This document shows, piece by piece, positions 1 to 11,310 of a stretch of 64,000 bases of DNA (the first letter of the stretch is position 1; each line of letters begins with the position of its first letter). The stretch is from Agelas oroides. Its lineage: Eukaryota > Porifera > Demospongiae > Agelasida > Agelasidae. The stretch is from the NCBI GenBank assembly GCA_949130485.1, contig OX422184.1, positions 17,167,324-17,231,323 on the forward strand. Direction: 5' to 3'. A program made the position numbers and the translations under genes. The notes below the pieces were generated by a model, which was given only the letters and a program-made list of their open reading frames with translations, did no database searches and had not been told where the DNA came from.

Positions 1-604
1 CAGGGTGGCAGATTAAACTGAAAGAGTGATCATGGCACTTTCGGTACATACAACCTGGCTGTTGCCATGTCATAAATACTTACCATAGGCTTTGCACACA
101 ACCTAGTTGCTCTACTGTCCAATTTATACGCACCTGCTAACTATCACCATCTGAAAGTGTATTGGATGTCAACAATGTCTGATGCTCAATTCAACGCCAC
201 TGAATCCAATTACATGATTATGTCTGAAAGAAACATCCCATGCACCATACCTAACTCTCGATCCCCTTCTTATCTTTGCTTCTGCTGCCTTGAGAGAGTC
301 CATTTCTATAAATATCTTGGTATATGGACAACACCGACTCTGAACTGGTGTACCCCCACAAAGGCTAAGCAATAAGTCAGTGTCCTCTATTGAATTTGTT
401 ATGGCCAAACAAGCAGCTCAACTACAGCTCTATTTGTTTGGCCACCCTTTTGGGATGCCAACCAACAAGGCCTCCCTGATTAACTGGAGAGAGTACAGAA
501 ATTTGCATTTACAATGCGAGTGAAGGATTGGAATGTTGAGTATGCTACCTATTGCATCACTGCAAATGCAAAACTTTGAGCAATCTGGCTACTATACAAA
601 TGTG
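1..604. other. No recognised feature
   Basis: Short open frames occur on both strands (for example 157-375 plus and 169-408 minus) but they overlap each other, have no recognisable domain and no exon-like splice borders. I see no repeat ends here. Probably intergenic. Confidence 0.5.
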
Positions 605-1195
605 TGACTGCCCCTCCCATGCCAATAACAATTTTGGACAAGTATTTAGTGGGAGCTCACAAGCATCCCACATATAATCAGTGGCGTAGCCAGGTCACAG
701 ACGACGCCCGGGCACCGCACACGTTTGTTTTTTTGGTCGGGGGCATGCTCCCCTAGTAAATTTTTGCATCTTAGACTGAGGTAGCTACTCAGGTTGTTCT
801 TGAGACTATTTTTGAAATGCCGTCGGTCTTGAATCGGGAGTAGTTCTGACCCATGATTTCGGCATACGTGCCGCAATACAGGTCTTCACCAGTATTAAAC
901 GCCAAACGTGCGAACAGTGAGGTTAAGAGAGCGTAGGAAACTGCATCATTGCAAATAGCTATTCTACAAAAGTACGATGTTCAACTGTTTTCCGGACGCT
1001 GACGCCCGGGCCCAGGCCCGGGTTTGGCTACGCCACTGCATATAATATTGTACAAACACTGAAATTATTGAATTAGCATCTATTAATGGCAGTTACTACA
1101 AATTTGTGACTGTCCTTCCCATGCTAACTCAATACATACCAGTACTGGAAAGGTCATTTATAGTGGGAGTTGATAATTAAGCATCCCACGCAGTA
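605..1195 (+). repeat. Diverged direct duplication split by a hAT element
   Basis: The stretch 605-675 (GTGACTGCCCCTCCCATGC, later GTGGGAG, then AAGCATCCCAC) recurs in diverged form at 1107-1195 (GTGACTGTCCTTCCCATGC, GTGGGAG, AAGCATCCCAC). It is an old local direct duplication of roughly 70-90 bp; the hAT-like element at 679-1038 sits between the two copies. Confidence 0.55.
679..1038. mobile_element. Non-autonomous hAT-like element (MITE), 360 bp
   Basis: The ends are inverted copies of CAGTGGCGTAGCCA. The flanks are an exact 8-bp direct repeat CATATAAT (671-678 and 1039-1046), the target duplication length of the hAT superfamily. The CAG start also fits hAT. The inside has no transposase-like frame, so it would depend on enzyme made elsewhere. 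A GC-rich CCCGGG cluster lies just inside the right end. Confidence 0.8.
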
Positions 1196-2105
1196 TCACT
1201 ATACATTCTTTGAATTAGCTAGCATGGGAAAGCAGCTATACAATGTGAGTGCATGGGGTCAAATAAAATTCAAATATTTTCATTCAAGGACAATATTATT
1301 TGGCTTCACAGGTGTACTAAACTGTCAGCCTGCCTCAAAGTTTGAGGAACCACAGTATACCTTTCTATACTTCTGAGACCTTTTACTCATTATTCTAATG
1401 CTCATCAGTTCTCCTTTCTTTTCCCACCACTATCAACTTACAGAATTCTCTCTCTTCTCTGCTACTTAATTACAGCTCATTTACGTGTATAATGTATGTA
1501 CACCTTTCCATTACTGATTATCAGTTAGCAATTTCCATATCCTTGCTTCAAGCACCCACTCACCCGCTGTAAGCGCCCACCATGCGACAGTTTTGTGGTT
1601 TTGCAAGGTCCTCCGTGTAACCGCCCACCATGCGAAATTCTTGCGCGGTGACTATCGTCGTGTTAACGTATAGGGTAAACTCGCCATAAATTGGACACAT
1701 CCAGTTGCTGGACAGTTCCACAGAGAAAATCCCTTTACACAGTTATTATGTGAGCTAAAATTACAAGACAAAATCCGAATGATGTTCAGTACATATGCTC
1801 TCTGGAACTGAAAGAACAAAGTTAACAACTTCTTCTAAAAATCGTAATGGCTCTCTCTAACAGTGAGGTTTGGTTACATAGCTTGTGTTTTTCCGTTTTC
1901 TAAAAGACATTAAGATTATGCAGGAACTTGAAAATTTCTTATGGCACTACTATAGGACGTACAATCATGCACCATCACCCAAACATCACAGCTACCACCT
2001 TTGGAGACTGTGCTAACAAAGTTTGGTACAGATTAGTAATTAATGTCTAACCTATTGTTAATTGACTATAGTAATGATGTATAGTTTCCTATTCCTGCAC
2101 AGTGC
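1047..2105. other. Intergenic; possible relic of a TA-target element
   Basis: No gene is recognised. At about 1560-1640 the phrase AAGCGCCCACCATGCGA and a second GCCCACCATGCGAA resemble the interior of the element at 57441-57999, which also carries AAGCGCCCACC, but the terminal repeats are not visible here. Confidence 0.3.
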
Positions 2106-2107
2106 TA

Positions 2108-2508
2108 CACTGCAAAAACTGCTTGGTTAAAATGACCACAAGTGAAGGTTACTGCAGTTTCAGGGTTCATTGAACAGGTGATTAAAGAATCAAAAACACA
2201 ATTATCATCAATCAACCCCCTCACAATCCATCAAAGTTCAAAGAGCTAGCAGAGATACTTGTCTGCTAGCCAATATATACCATCCATCTGCTGGCTATTA
2301 TCTGGTTCAGAACCAGATAATAGCCAGCAGGTGGATGCACATGAACTGTCTGTGCTAGCTCTTTGAAGCCAGATGGAATTATGAGGGGGTTGATGGATGA
2401 TAATTGTGTTTGGAATTCCTTTAATCATACTACCCACCTGTTCAATGAACCTTGAAACTGCAGTAACCATGCACTTGTGGTCATTTTAACCAAGTATTTT
2501 TTGCAGTG
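2108..2508. mobile_element. Foldback element with TA target duplication, 401 bp
   Basis: Nearly the whole element is one long imperfect palindrome. It opens with CACTGCAAAAACTGCTTGG and closes with its complement (TTTTTTGCAGTG). The centre at about 2291-2329 is almost perfect (GCTGGCTATTATCTGGTTC and its inverse). It is flanked by TA on both sides (2106-2107, 2509-2510), as for Tc1/mariner-type or pogo-type non-autonomous elements. No coding frame. The ends resemble those of the 258-bp element at 20829-21086. Confidence 0.75.
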
Positions 2509-2510
2509 TA

Positions 2511-3120
2511 GCTAGCTGTTTGGTAGCCTAACTATAAACTTCCATAACTTTGTCATTACATAACATTTTTTCATCAAAGTTTCACTAGCAGTCTATTCTT
2601 TCCCCAAGTGGCCTCTGGAGGCCATTTCTTCTGCTGTTAACAATTACAAAAGGACTTGTATTTCGTAAAGTCGAAAGCCAGTATATGGGATCCTAAGAGC
2701 ACACCTAGACCACATCTATAATTATGCAGTTGGGAAGATGAAGTTGTAAAGTTCAACTTTAGCATCAAATAACTTCTTTTTTTTTATTGTTCACATACTA
2801 GGTAACTTGTAACCCAAAAATTGGAATTTTCCATTGCTTAGTGATTTTATGAAAAACATCGTACAAAGACTAGTATATTTGTCCAATGTTTGGCATACAA
2901 AATAAGGTGTTCAAATTAGGGTGGCACTGTCCAATATTAAAGCCAAGTTGAAAGTGAAACAATTACGATGCTCTTCTATTTTTAGGCTTGCCTTGGTAGC
3001 AAAATGAAATTTTTAAAGTAAAAATTGAATGTTTGCCAGAAGCCTACTTCTTAAGTGTCCAGTATATGATCCTTTAGGCTTCACGACATCTTTCAGTAAA
3101 GATTCGCACACACCGGTCCG
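2511..3120. other. Intergenic, nothing recognised
   Basis: AT-rich sequence with no long frame, no splice-bounded exon and no repeat end that I can see. Confidence 0.4.
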
Positions 3121-3203
3121 TAGCCTCGTCAGCGTTCTTCTCTTAGAGCACAAATTTTGCGTACTGCAAGCGACGAACGCTGCGGACGCTTGGCACGAGG
3201 CTA
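3121..3203. mobile_element. Small TAGCC-ended foldback element
   Basis: It starts TAGCCTCGTCAGCGTTC and ends with GGCACGAGGCTA, with the inner inverse pair CAGCGTTC/GAACGCTG and the motif GTACTGCAAGCGACG that is shared with other members of the family (24361, 29374, 53246). The target duplication is not clear here. Confidence 0.55.
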
Positions 3204-3926
3204 CGGGTCAGTCCGTTTTGTAGCAAGATAAGCTTTTTCCACCGCTTGGCTGGTCTGGTTTGGCTGAAAACGAAGAACGGACGAAGCAAAGTATCGCCGG
3301 TGTCGCGGGCACACGCTTTATTTCGTATGTTATAGTATTCTACGTCAGTTTGGACACTCAGACAAAACTCCTTATTTGGGTAAAGGTAAATTAACTGTTT
3401 AGTCCACTAAAGCTTGCCTGCTTGGTATGATGTCTGTACTAGGTTTGAGCACGAGCACAAACTTTGTTCTTACATCACTGCCAAAAATGATCACGGAAAA
3501 AGTGCCATGCAAAATAGTACTGCAAAATTGTCTCAATGCAACTAGTGTTTGCAATGACAAAATGGTAAGATTCAGCAGTATATGACATCAGTATCATATA
3601 GTATATATCACTACAAAGACTACACAGTTAAAATAACCTCTGGGTGTTTACTCCGGCATATTAAACTGGTGAATATTAATCATGAGAGTTCACTAACATA
3701 ATTACTATCCATCATCCCCCTTGCAATTTCATGAAGGAACAAAGAGTTAGCACGGACACGGGGAAGGGCGTGAGCACGCCAATTCAGTCTACACATATGT
3801 TGTGCTGCAGGAGAGGAACGCGACCACGTGCTGCTGTGCTAAGGATGGCTAGAGAAGGGTGTTTGCATGGTGAAAAGTTTACTGCTAAAGTACAACCCAC
3901 TACCACAACATCAAGTGACCGTATAC

Positions 3927-4470
3927 CTTCCTCCAGTGCCATGACATCTGCTATAAATCTCGCTTCAGACCCCGCGCTGTTGTAATACCTCCTCCAATAC
4001 GATGCTTGGGCCGCCACATCACTAGCAAGTGGAATCGACTCCGTTACGTTTGATAAAATGAGGTGAGCAGCGAGTGCTGAGAAGAGTGGCTTGCGAAGGT
4101 CTTCCCACCGCACAGATTGCCAATCAATACCGAAGCGTCGCTGGATCTCGCGAAACGTAGAACCAAGTCCAAAAGTGGTGTTTTGTGTGTCCTGAAATGC
4201 AATCAAGTCCACCTGCCAAATACCGCCGTGGAATCCTTGGCGGTAGGTCTGCGAGTCAGTACCGTCTCTCGATTCCACCCAAGCTATCCTGCGAAGAAGC
4301 TGACGATCGTCTGAAAATATGCCCGATTCCCGGATCAAGCCGACAGTAGCAAGCACTACAGGTGTGCCACTGCTTTCAGATATTCGAGTTAAATCTTGTC
4401 CTTGAGCTTTTACTTTTGGTAACCAGATGAAAAGGTAGAAGAGCAAGGCTGCACTGTGAATGGGCGTCAT
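3927..4470 (-). CDS. Secreted lysozyme / lytic-transglycosylase-like protein, first exon
   Basis: The frame opens with ATG at 4470 and a clear signal peptide (hydrophobic AALLFYLFIWL, probable cleavage after VKA). Residues about 60-85 carry RIAWVESRDG followed by GGIWQVD, the arrangement of the SLT/lysozyme-like fold: an active-site glutamate, then a Gly-x-x-Gln strand. Then come FGIDWQSVRWEDLRKPLFSA and an alanine-rich helix ending AQASYWRRYYNSAG, which I associate with secreted lysozyme-like proteins of invertebrates (memory, not a search). It would cleave peptidoglycan outside the cell and serve defence or feeding. The frame stays open to 3784, but the tail after ALEEG looks unlike the rest, and GAGGAAG/GTATAC at 3926 is a usable splice donor, so I end the exon there. 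Later exons were not found. The start is chosen because the signal peptide begins at that ATG. Confidence 0.55.
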
Positions 4471-4489
4471 TTTTGCGAAAGTTCTTTTC

Positions 4490-5732
4490 GGAAATGCAAT
4501 CCAACGTCGCCCGCAAAACTAGAGCAGGCTAACGACTTCTCAGTGCTGTAATTTGTAAATATATTATATTTTACCAGACGTATTATAGCTACTACTAAGA
4601 TTATTAGATTATCGCTCCTGCCCGCATGCCTCTGGCACACCCTCCTACTGCCGTCATCATGGGTTGTAGTAGCTAATTCTGGCATGCTTTTTTTGATTAC
4701 AACTATACTATTATAACCACCAAAGTTACTTACAAGTAATGATTACAATTACAGAAAAATTTGATGACAAGATTACAAAGTTACAGCATGCTCTTGCCAC
4801 GTCTTGAACAGCACATGGTCAGCTGAGTGTGCTGAGTTTGGCAGCATTGTAATTGAATTTGTATTTGGTAATTACTATCCACTGTAAACAATCACATGCC
4901 TTGTCTGCATTAATTACAGCAGTTGTTTTGAAGTGAAATTACCAATTATGTAGTTATTCCATTTGGTTTTTCATTTACTACAATGCTGTTATTCATTATG
5001 CCATGCATGTATACTTCGTGCTGTACAGTGGACAGCAGGAAGGCCTAGGTCCAAATCATCATCTATACACCTACAGAGTTGCATTGGGAACTTTTGCAGG
5101 TAACCATAACAACAGTTATACTATTTTGCTAAGCAGAGTAGACTGGTTGCTTTATATTGAAGCTCCAAGTCAGCCCCAATGATCTTAGGCACCATATATG
5201 GATGAACCACTTTAGTTACACTCCCAAGGCCATGCATATATTTGTGTGGTTATGCATGGTCAAAATTTTGTTTGGGAGGTTGGGGGGGGGGGGAGGGGGG
5301 AGGGGACATACATTACACACACAGCCAATTACTGCATGCTACATGTGCACCAATCTCCACTCTAAGTCCCCCCCCCCCCCTCCATTGCCTTTTGCCAGAT
5401 CACGGGTTTGAGTCCCTCCCTGAGTCAGTCATTTTGTCCCCTCTTTCTTTCTCGTCTTTATTTCTCACCTTTCCTTCTCAATGACTTTGACCAGGTTAAG
5501 GTCTGACTGTCAGGTCCGGAGCATGTTAAATAACTGAGCCCGCACCTCGCGCTTCGCGCTCGTCGCACCCCTCCCCCCATACCGAATTGTATCCGTGTAT
5601 TCGCTCCTGCACTTGCATTCACAACTCTCCTCATAGCTACATATTGCAAGCTCAGTGTGTATAAATTTGGGTGTGAAGCTTTACCACACACAAGTTTATG
5701 CCAACATACATGTGTGGTCAGTTGATAACTTT
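4490..5732. other. Intergenic with poly-G and poly-C tracts
   Basis: No gene is recognised. A G-run with few interruptions lies at about 5278-5304 and a C-run at about 5368-5380, 65-90 bp apart. Together they could pair as a hairpin or form G-quadruplexes. Upstream of 4500 is the likely promoter side of the lysozyme-like gene, but I see no certain TATA box. Confidence 0.4.
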
Positions 5733-5836
5733 TAGCCTAGTTCCTAGGCCACTCCCAGATTTTTATCTTGCAGCTGTGAAGAAAACCTCTCCACAGCTGC
5801 AAGATAAAATCTGGGAGTGGCCTGGGAACGAAACTA
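5733..5836. mobile_element. TAGCC-ended foldback element, 104 bp
   Basis: The two arms (TAGCCTAGTTCCTAGGCCAC with CTTGCAGCTGTG, and the inverse) are almost perfect complements around a 12-nt loop. The ends read TAGCC and ACTA. It belongs to the same end-family as the element at 53246-53340 but has a different inner stem. Confidence 0.65.
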
Positions 5837-6013
5837 TGTAACTTTATCACGCTGTATACAGTGTTTTTATTTTCCCTTATTAATAACTGACAACAATAGT
5901 TAGATCTCCATAATTATACCTGATGCTATGTGTTTACAGTGAGTCGGCTGTTGTAAAGTGTATGTATGCCTCACTCAAATACTGCAAATTATACTGATTA
6001 ATAGCATGGTTTT

Positions 6014-6120
6014 GAGTACAATTTGGGATTAATAGCTTGAGTAAATGGCTATTAATTGCACGAGGCGAAGCCGAGTGCAATTTTACCATTCATGAGTGCT
6101 ATTTATCCCAAGTTGTACAA
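6014..6120. repeat. Imperfect hairpin repeat
   Basis: GAGTACAATTTGGGATTAAT at the left is inverted as TTATCCCAAGTTGTAC at the right. The middle holds a second hairpin, TTGCACGAGGCGAAGCCGAG with GTGCAA. The structure looks like a small foldback element; no target duplication is evident. Confidence 0.5.
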
Positions 6121-8117
6121 GAAAACATGAGTATTGATTGCTAATCATAAACCTTGCCAAGTTGACAGTAGCTACACTACAATAAGTATGAGCATGTATG
6201 AGATAGGCAAGTTTATGGCATACAAGTTTACAGTACATATAGTTTACAGTAAATTGTTGTTACTTACAAGTTACAGTTTACAGTATGTTTACAGCAGATT
6301 GTTGCTATACATACAAGTCACTGACCAATCAGTGAGCTATTACACTTTTTTGCACTAAATATTTCATAGCACCAATAGAGGTGGTCTCGTGGAGCTCTGC
6401 ATGCAAGCTGGCCTGCAGCTCCTGCTGTCATCTTGGGAGGTACTGAAACAATTGAAAATCAATGAGTGGTGCATTGAACTGTGGCAGTTCTAGCGTGGTC
6501 CTACAATTGACATTTCTTGTGCAATTATACCTTTACTAGCCTGCTGCAAAACCTGACATACCTCAAGCAACCTTGAAAAATAGGTTTGCCATAGAATTTT
6601 CCAATGTGTAGCACCATGAATGTGAATCATTGGAAGGCAAAAAGGAAACAAACATGCACTGCTTGAATTTGCTAACTAATAAACATAAACACATAAACTT
6701 ATACAAGACAGCAAGACAACATAAACTTCTTGCCTGTAACTGTGCAGCAAGCTATGGTGCATGCATCACATCACGTGTGATTCAGAAAGTAGTAAGAGCC
6801 AATAAGCAGACAGAAGTGTAAACTAATTATCAATCCACCTAGTTAGGTAGCAGTGCACCAAGGCATGAACTTCCCAAAACAGCATTTTCTTTGAAAATGG
6901 ATGAACTTGCATATAACTTACTACTGCAATGGATGTGGAACTTGATACTTGAAATTGCATATTCTAGTAAGTTGAAGCCATAAAATGCACTTTTAACTAG
7001 CCATGACATCATTCCAAAATGGCTGCTGCAGGAGCCCCACCTCCTAAAACTAAAATTGCTTACTACAAATTCATTTTTAGCTAAAGCGCTATAGTGCCAG
7101 GAATTGTTAACTAGGCAAGGGTAAACAAAACTGCAGAGAGTTTTGCTACCTATCATGCCTGTAGGAGGCATAGGCTACAATTTTGACGGGAAATGTAAGT
7201 ACTATCACAAAGTTTATTAGAAATATTTTGTATAGTGAAGTAGTCCACCAATCGAAGAAAATTACAGAGTAAATTGTGGATACATGTAATATGAAGGCGT
7301 ACTGCAGGCAGTCATCATGACATAATACAAGAAAGTTAACAGGCTGATCCTTTGCAATCTGTGAGTTTTAAGCTACTTTGAGAAGTTTATTTCAGCACTC
7401 AGAGATGATGGTGACAAAGCAGAAACCGCACAATAATTTTGAACACAGTAAAATTGCTTTTAACTGCAACCAAGGACACATCGAGCCGCCGAAGACTGCT
7501 TGAAGCGGCCTTAGTTTGTGGAATATTTTTGTGTAAAGATGCTTATTGTCCTGCTTCTGGTGAGCTTTTTCATTTTCTGGGAAGCATCATATCTCCTTCT
7601 TTCACTCCTGTACACTGTGCTCACATTTGTCTATCAACTTTCCACTCATTTCTGCAGTCAATTCCATTCAATCCACAAGTACATGATAAATGGTGAGAGT
7701 GAAAGATGTCAAATCATCCTATGGGTTGAAGATAACTGAGGATTTGACACATAGTCCTATGCAGTATACGAATAACATTGCCGTATTCTAGGAGGTAATG
7801 CCTGACTATAGAGGCAGCCTCTTCAATCAAAACTTCATACAAGTTCATAATCTGCTCTGGTGGGGGGTGGTGGGGCAATAATATTGATAGGTGCATTACT
7901 TGGTCATAGGCCATGCAAGTTGCACCGGAAGTCACATGGCAAATTAGGACCACATGGGATGGGGTAAAAAGACAGCCCCCTTAATTAAGGCATTCAGAAC
8001 TAATTAGGGGTGCACACGCAGCCGATTGCTATATGTGTAAGTAAACACACTGCTTGCTGCAATCCAACGTTCCTATGGACTACTAAACACATGCACAAGT
8101 TTACACTTTGCTAAAAA
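6121..8117. other. Intergenic, no gene supported
   Basis: Several open frames of 60-110 codons exist on both strands, but none shows a domain, codon-use signal or splice borders that I trust. A short near-palindrome (ATCCTATGGGTTGAAGATAA and neighbours) lies at about 7705-7755. Confidence 0.4.
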
Positions 8118-8505
8118 CACACATTGGTGTAGGCTACAACTTTTTCAAGAGACACCTCACTATTGCCACTGGCATCCATAGCCTTGGAGGAGGCCTCAGC
8201 CATCTTTGTCACCAGAATTGCACAATCAATTTTTGTTCCAAATGAAGGGCTGAGAAGCATAGTGGTCTAACCCAAAATCAAGTACTGGAAATTGCATGAA
8301 TTGTGCAAATATGCAATAAAAAACGTACATACCATATGAACATGTGGTCCGAAATTTCAAATTCCTAAATGTTCAGCATCTTCTGAAATGCATTTTAAGA
8401 GTATCCCCATGTTAGGGGGGCTAACTCAACATTTGTGGGTTAGACCACTATGCTTCTCAGCCCTTCAAATAGACTTTCTAGGCACAGTTTTGCTTGATCA
8501 TCCAT
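8118..8505 (-). pseudogene. Decayed EF-hand gene, sixth member of the array
   Basis: Read on the minus strand from 8505 it begins MDDQAKLCLES, matching the MTDQAKLRLES start of the intact copies, and goes on through a decayed form of the PFWNKKLDRA segment. It then jumps to the fourth EF-hand (EASSKAMDASGNSEVSLEK, against SFEAMDTNGNGVVSLEE). The central two thirds, holding EF-hands 1 to 3, are deleted, and a 223-bp inverted-repeat element is inserted near the start. In EF-hand 4 the loop has lost the Asn at position 3 and the central Gly. It lies on the same strand as all intact copies, which extends the ancestral array about 6.6 kb to the left of copy 1. Confidence 0.8.
8244..8466. mobile_element. 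Inverted-repeat element inserted in the EF-hand relic, 223 bp
   Basis: The ends are roughly 30-bp inverted repeats (GAAGGGCTGAGAAGCATAGT and on, inverse at the right end). The flanks read AAAT on both sides (8240-8243 and 8467-8470), a possible 4-bp target duplication. The intact genes show the uninterrupted site (TTGTTCCAAAAGGGG, then CTTTCTAGGCG). No coding capacity. Confidence 0.7.
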
Positions 8506-8748
8506 TTGCTGTACTTTTTGGTTAGTATATAGTTTCATTGTTGCTGAGCATGACAGATCCTGAATGTGCAAAGGCTGTGGAGTGAGCACTGCTGAGCTTG
8601 TAGTGCTTGTTGATGTGTGTGAAGGATGAGTTATGTTGTGAGATGGTTAAGTCTCCATGGTGAAGTACAGCGATCATTTATTGGCTGTGGATAGCCCAAA
8701 GCACATGTAGCAAATCCTGTAGTTTGTGTGAAGTATTGTACTGTCATT

Positions 8749-9520
8749 AGCACGCGCGTGCGCGAAGGGGTTAAGGAATCGGTTTTGTCCGTCTGTCAGT
8801 CTGTCAGTCTGTCTGTCAGTCCAGTGAAAAAATTTGAAATCAGCACGGGTTAAACAATTGCTGTACACGGCAATGACATGGCAATCTAAAAAAAAATGTC
8901 TTTCTACCTGATAGAGACCAAAGCATTTCACTCCTCTGCATTTCAAACTCTTAATAACATTGGTATTGTCCACCATTTTGATACGGTCAACCACTTGGAT
9001 ACGGTGGAGACCGGGAATATGCGGACTCCGAGCACGTGTTCGCGTTAACCAGCCTCCTCGTTCCCAGGATTGCAAAACGCTGAGCGGGGGCCTAGGAACG
9101 AGGCTACGCATTCACTTGACTAGTCTCGATTTCATGAACGACTGCCGGACTGGGCACGAGACTATGGTCAAAATATCCGAACGCTCCTACGCGGGCTTGA
9201 TGAGGTCCGTCAGTTACTTCATGAGGTCGGTCATTTCCTTTATGAGATTGGTCAGTTACTTTATGAAGTTGGTCAGCAAATATTTGCTGACAGCCATCAG
9301 GGGGTATGGCAGGCTGGGCACAAGAGTAGGCCTTCAGTTGGAAAGCCCATCCCTACAACAAGCTTTAATTATTATAGTGTAGATACCCTATGTAATATGA
9401 TGTACACTGCATACCACAAACAGTGTAATATGCAACAGTTATGGGCACGCATGGGTAACAAACAGTTCAGTTTGCTGACATTGAAATTGCACAGGGTGTG
9501 TCTTCTATGAAGACCTCTAG
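8749..9520 (+). mobile_element. Helentron-like (Helitron-2) element H1, 772 bp
   Basis: The left end is a GC-rich stem (GCACGCGCGTGCGCGAAGGGG) followed by GTTTTGTCCGTCTGTC, as in H2 and H3. The right end is GTCTTCTATGAAGAC, a hairpin with a 6-bp stem, then CTCTAG. T-rich flanks (ATT before, TTT after) fit insertion between two T residues. No Rep/helicase frame, so it is non-autonomous. The terminal layout (GC-rich left end, 3' hairpin, CTAG) is that of the Helentron branch of rolling-circle elements. Confidence 0.55.
9199..9282 (+). repeat. 21-bp tandem repeat, about four units
   Basis: The unit is approximately TGAGGTCGGTCAGTTACTTT and repeats four times with substitutions, giving a 7-codon periodicity if read as protein. 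It lies inside element H1 and is most likely minisatellite sequence carried by the element. Confidence 0.65.
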
Positions 9521-10292
9521 TTTCTATCTTGTTTCCCATCTTGTTTGGTTGGTTTTTGAGGGTTCCATCCCTAGCAACTTTCCCATCAAAATGTGTTTAC
9601 TCTGTGGTATTTTTCAAGGTTTGATGATTTTAGGGATCCTAAACTATGAACCCTGAACAGTGTATGTTAACATTAATACCATGTTAGAATGGAAGGTGCT
9701 CTAGTGACAAAAAATTACTATCAGCACAAAGAGAGGTTATAAAATGCTAGGATACAGTTTGAACTCCAACTGAAAATGTTTCAATCAACAAAGCACCTGG
9801 TGACTAAATAATACCAGCAGTCGACTCATAATACATGCAAGAGTGATTTCCATAGGCTCTTACTTTTAGAGCCACTGCCTAGGAGGAAAAATACAAATTT
9901 TATTTTATAAGTGGTACATTCTCAGGAGAAATGTTTCAAACCTTTAGATGGGGCTGAAAAACTACGTTACACTAATGAGTAGTAATTAAGATTAGATGTC
10001 TCATAATACCAGCATCTACCCTATAGCTTTGTTTTAGTGCTGATTGTGAAGTAGGAATGTCCGAACTTCAGAAGGGATATCACTGAGACCGAAAGCTGCG
10101 TGTTTCTGCGAGCAGAAGACAGAAGTAAAGCTGAAGTCATTTCGAGCGACGATGACCGATCGTCTTTGGCAGTCGCCAGCCTTGGAACCAAGATCTGATG
10201 GCTTTTCTGTGTACGGGAAGAGTTGAAGTTGTCATAATGCAGTGGCATTTGTGCTGTTAATGTTGCGCTGCGAAAGCCTTAATGTTTAAATG
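9521..10292. other. Intergenic, nothing recognised
   Basis: No gene or repeat end is recognised between element H1 and the TTAA element. A minus-strand frame at 10021-10248 has no recognisable domain. Confidence 0.4.
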
Positions 10293-10296
10293 TTAA

Positions 10297-11306
10297 GGTG
10301 GCACAGTACCCTGGATTTTTAAGGTCAACAAACCTGGAATCCAAGCTGATAGACTTCTTTGTCTTGTTAAAATTTTAGCACACAGTCCGTTTCGAGAGTC
10401 TCAAACCGTTCACGGTCCGTAAAATTGGGGTTTTCCCCGTTTCCTGTCCGCATTGCCATCCAATAATCAGTTTATAATTAAGTTAGTTAAGATGTGGCCT
10501 GGCGGCACCCTTCATGTGGTGGTCGGAACTTTGAAAATAAGCTTAGATCGACTTTAAAAAAAAAAAAAAAAAAAAAAGAAGGAGTTTAGTAGAGTGCTGT
10601 AGTGTCAGTAGCTGTGAGTAGTGCGTAATGTCTGCTTGTGAAAGCAAGCTTGCGTCTAGAAGAAGCAGAAAGGCCACAGTGGCCAAGACTGTGTTTGTTG
10701 AGTAGGCCCAGGTCTCGCGGCCGTATGCCTAGCCTAGTTGGTGACCGTGGCCAGGTGCTTCAAGTGCTGGGATGGGCTTTAACTAGAATACGCAATTTAT
10801 CGTTGGTGTTACAGTCTGACAGCCAAGGGAGCTGAACGGTGGCTGTGTGTGGAACAGAGCCGTGAGTTGTTTAGCGACATAAGGGAGAGAGGTGGGGCTA
10901 GTAATGCTTGCTTCCACTCGTGAATGAGCCCCTCCTGTAGACAAGCTGTGAATTTTTTAAAATGTGCATTCATTTTGGTGCAGTCAAAGTTGTCCATTCC
11001 AAGAGTAGTGACAAACATGAGTCTAGCCTGACTTTGAGAGTAGCTTTGAACAAAAGCTGGCATAGATTGTTTTGAGATACATTGGTGGTTGGGACGCTAC
11101 CTACAGTGAGCGTGTAGATGCGTCCATCGAGTGGCAATTTGGGGTTCATGAATATATTAATGAGCTACTAAAACCCTTTTTAAAATTAGGCAAAGCAAGA
11201 TTGCCCTAAAGCAAACCCTAATCCTGGAACTAGGAGTAACCCTGGTCCTGACTGTAACCCAGGTTTATGTTTTCGTTAACCTCCGCCGAGTGACGACCGT
11301 GCCACC
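10297..11306 (+). mobile_element. TTAA-target (piggyBac-like) non-autonomous element, about 1 kb
   Basis: The ends are short inverted repeats GGTGGCAC, each flanked by TTAA (10293-10296 and 11307-11310), the signature target of the piggyBac superfamily. There is an internal A-tract at about 10557-10577. A second copy is split by a nest of insertions at 22997-30180, and a third, truncated and inverted copy lies at 52304-52780. No transposase frame is visible, so mobility would depend on enzyme supplied elsewhere. Confidence 0.7.
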
Positions 11307-11310
11307 TTAA

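Noticed and set aside
10638-10835. A frame containing MPSLVGDRG and LGWALTR that recurs in all copies of the TTAA element
   Set aside because: The same phrase survives in three copies, but frames around it are broken differently, and it matches no transposase that I know; kept as part of the repeat only.
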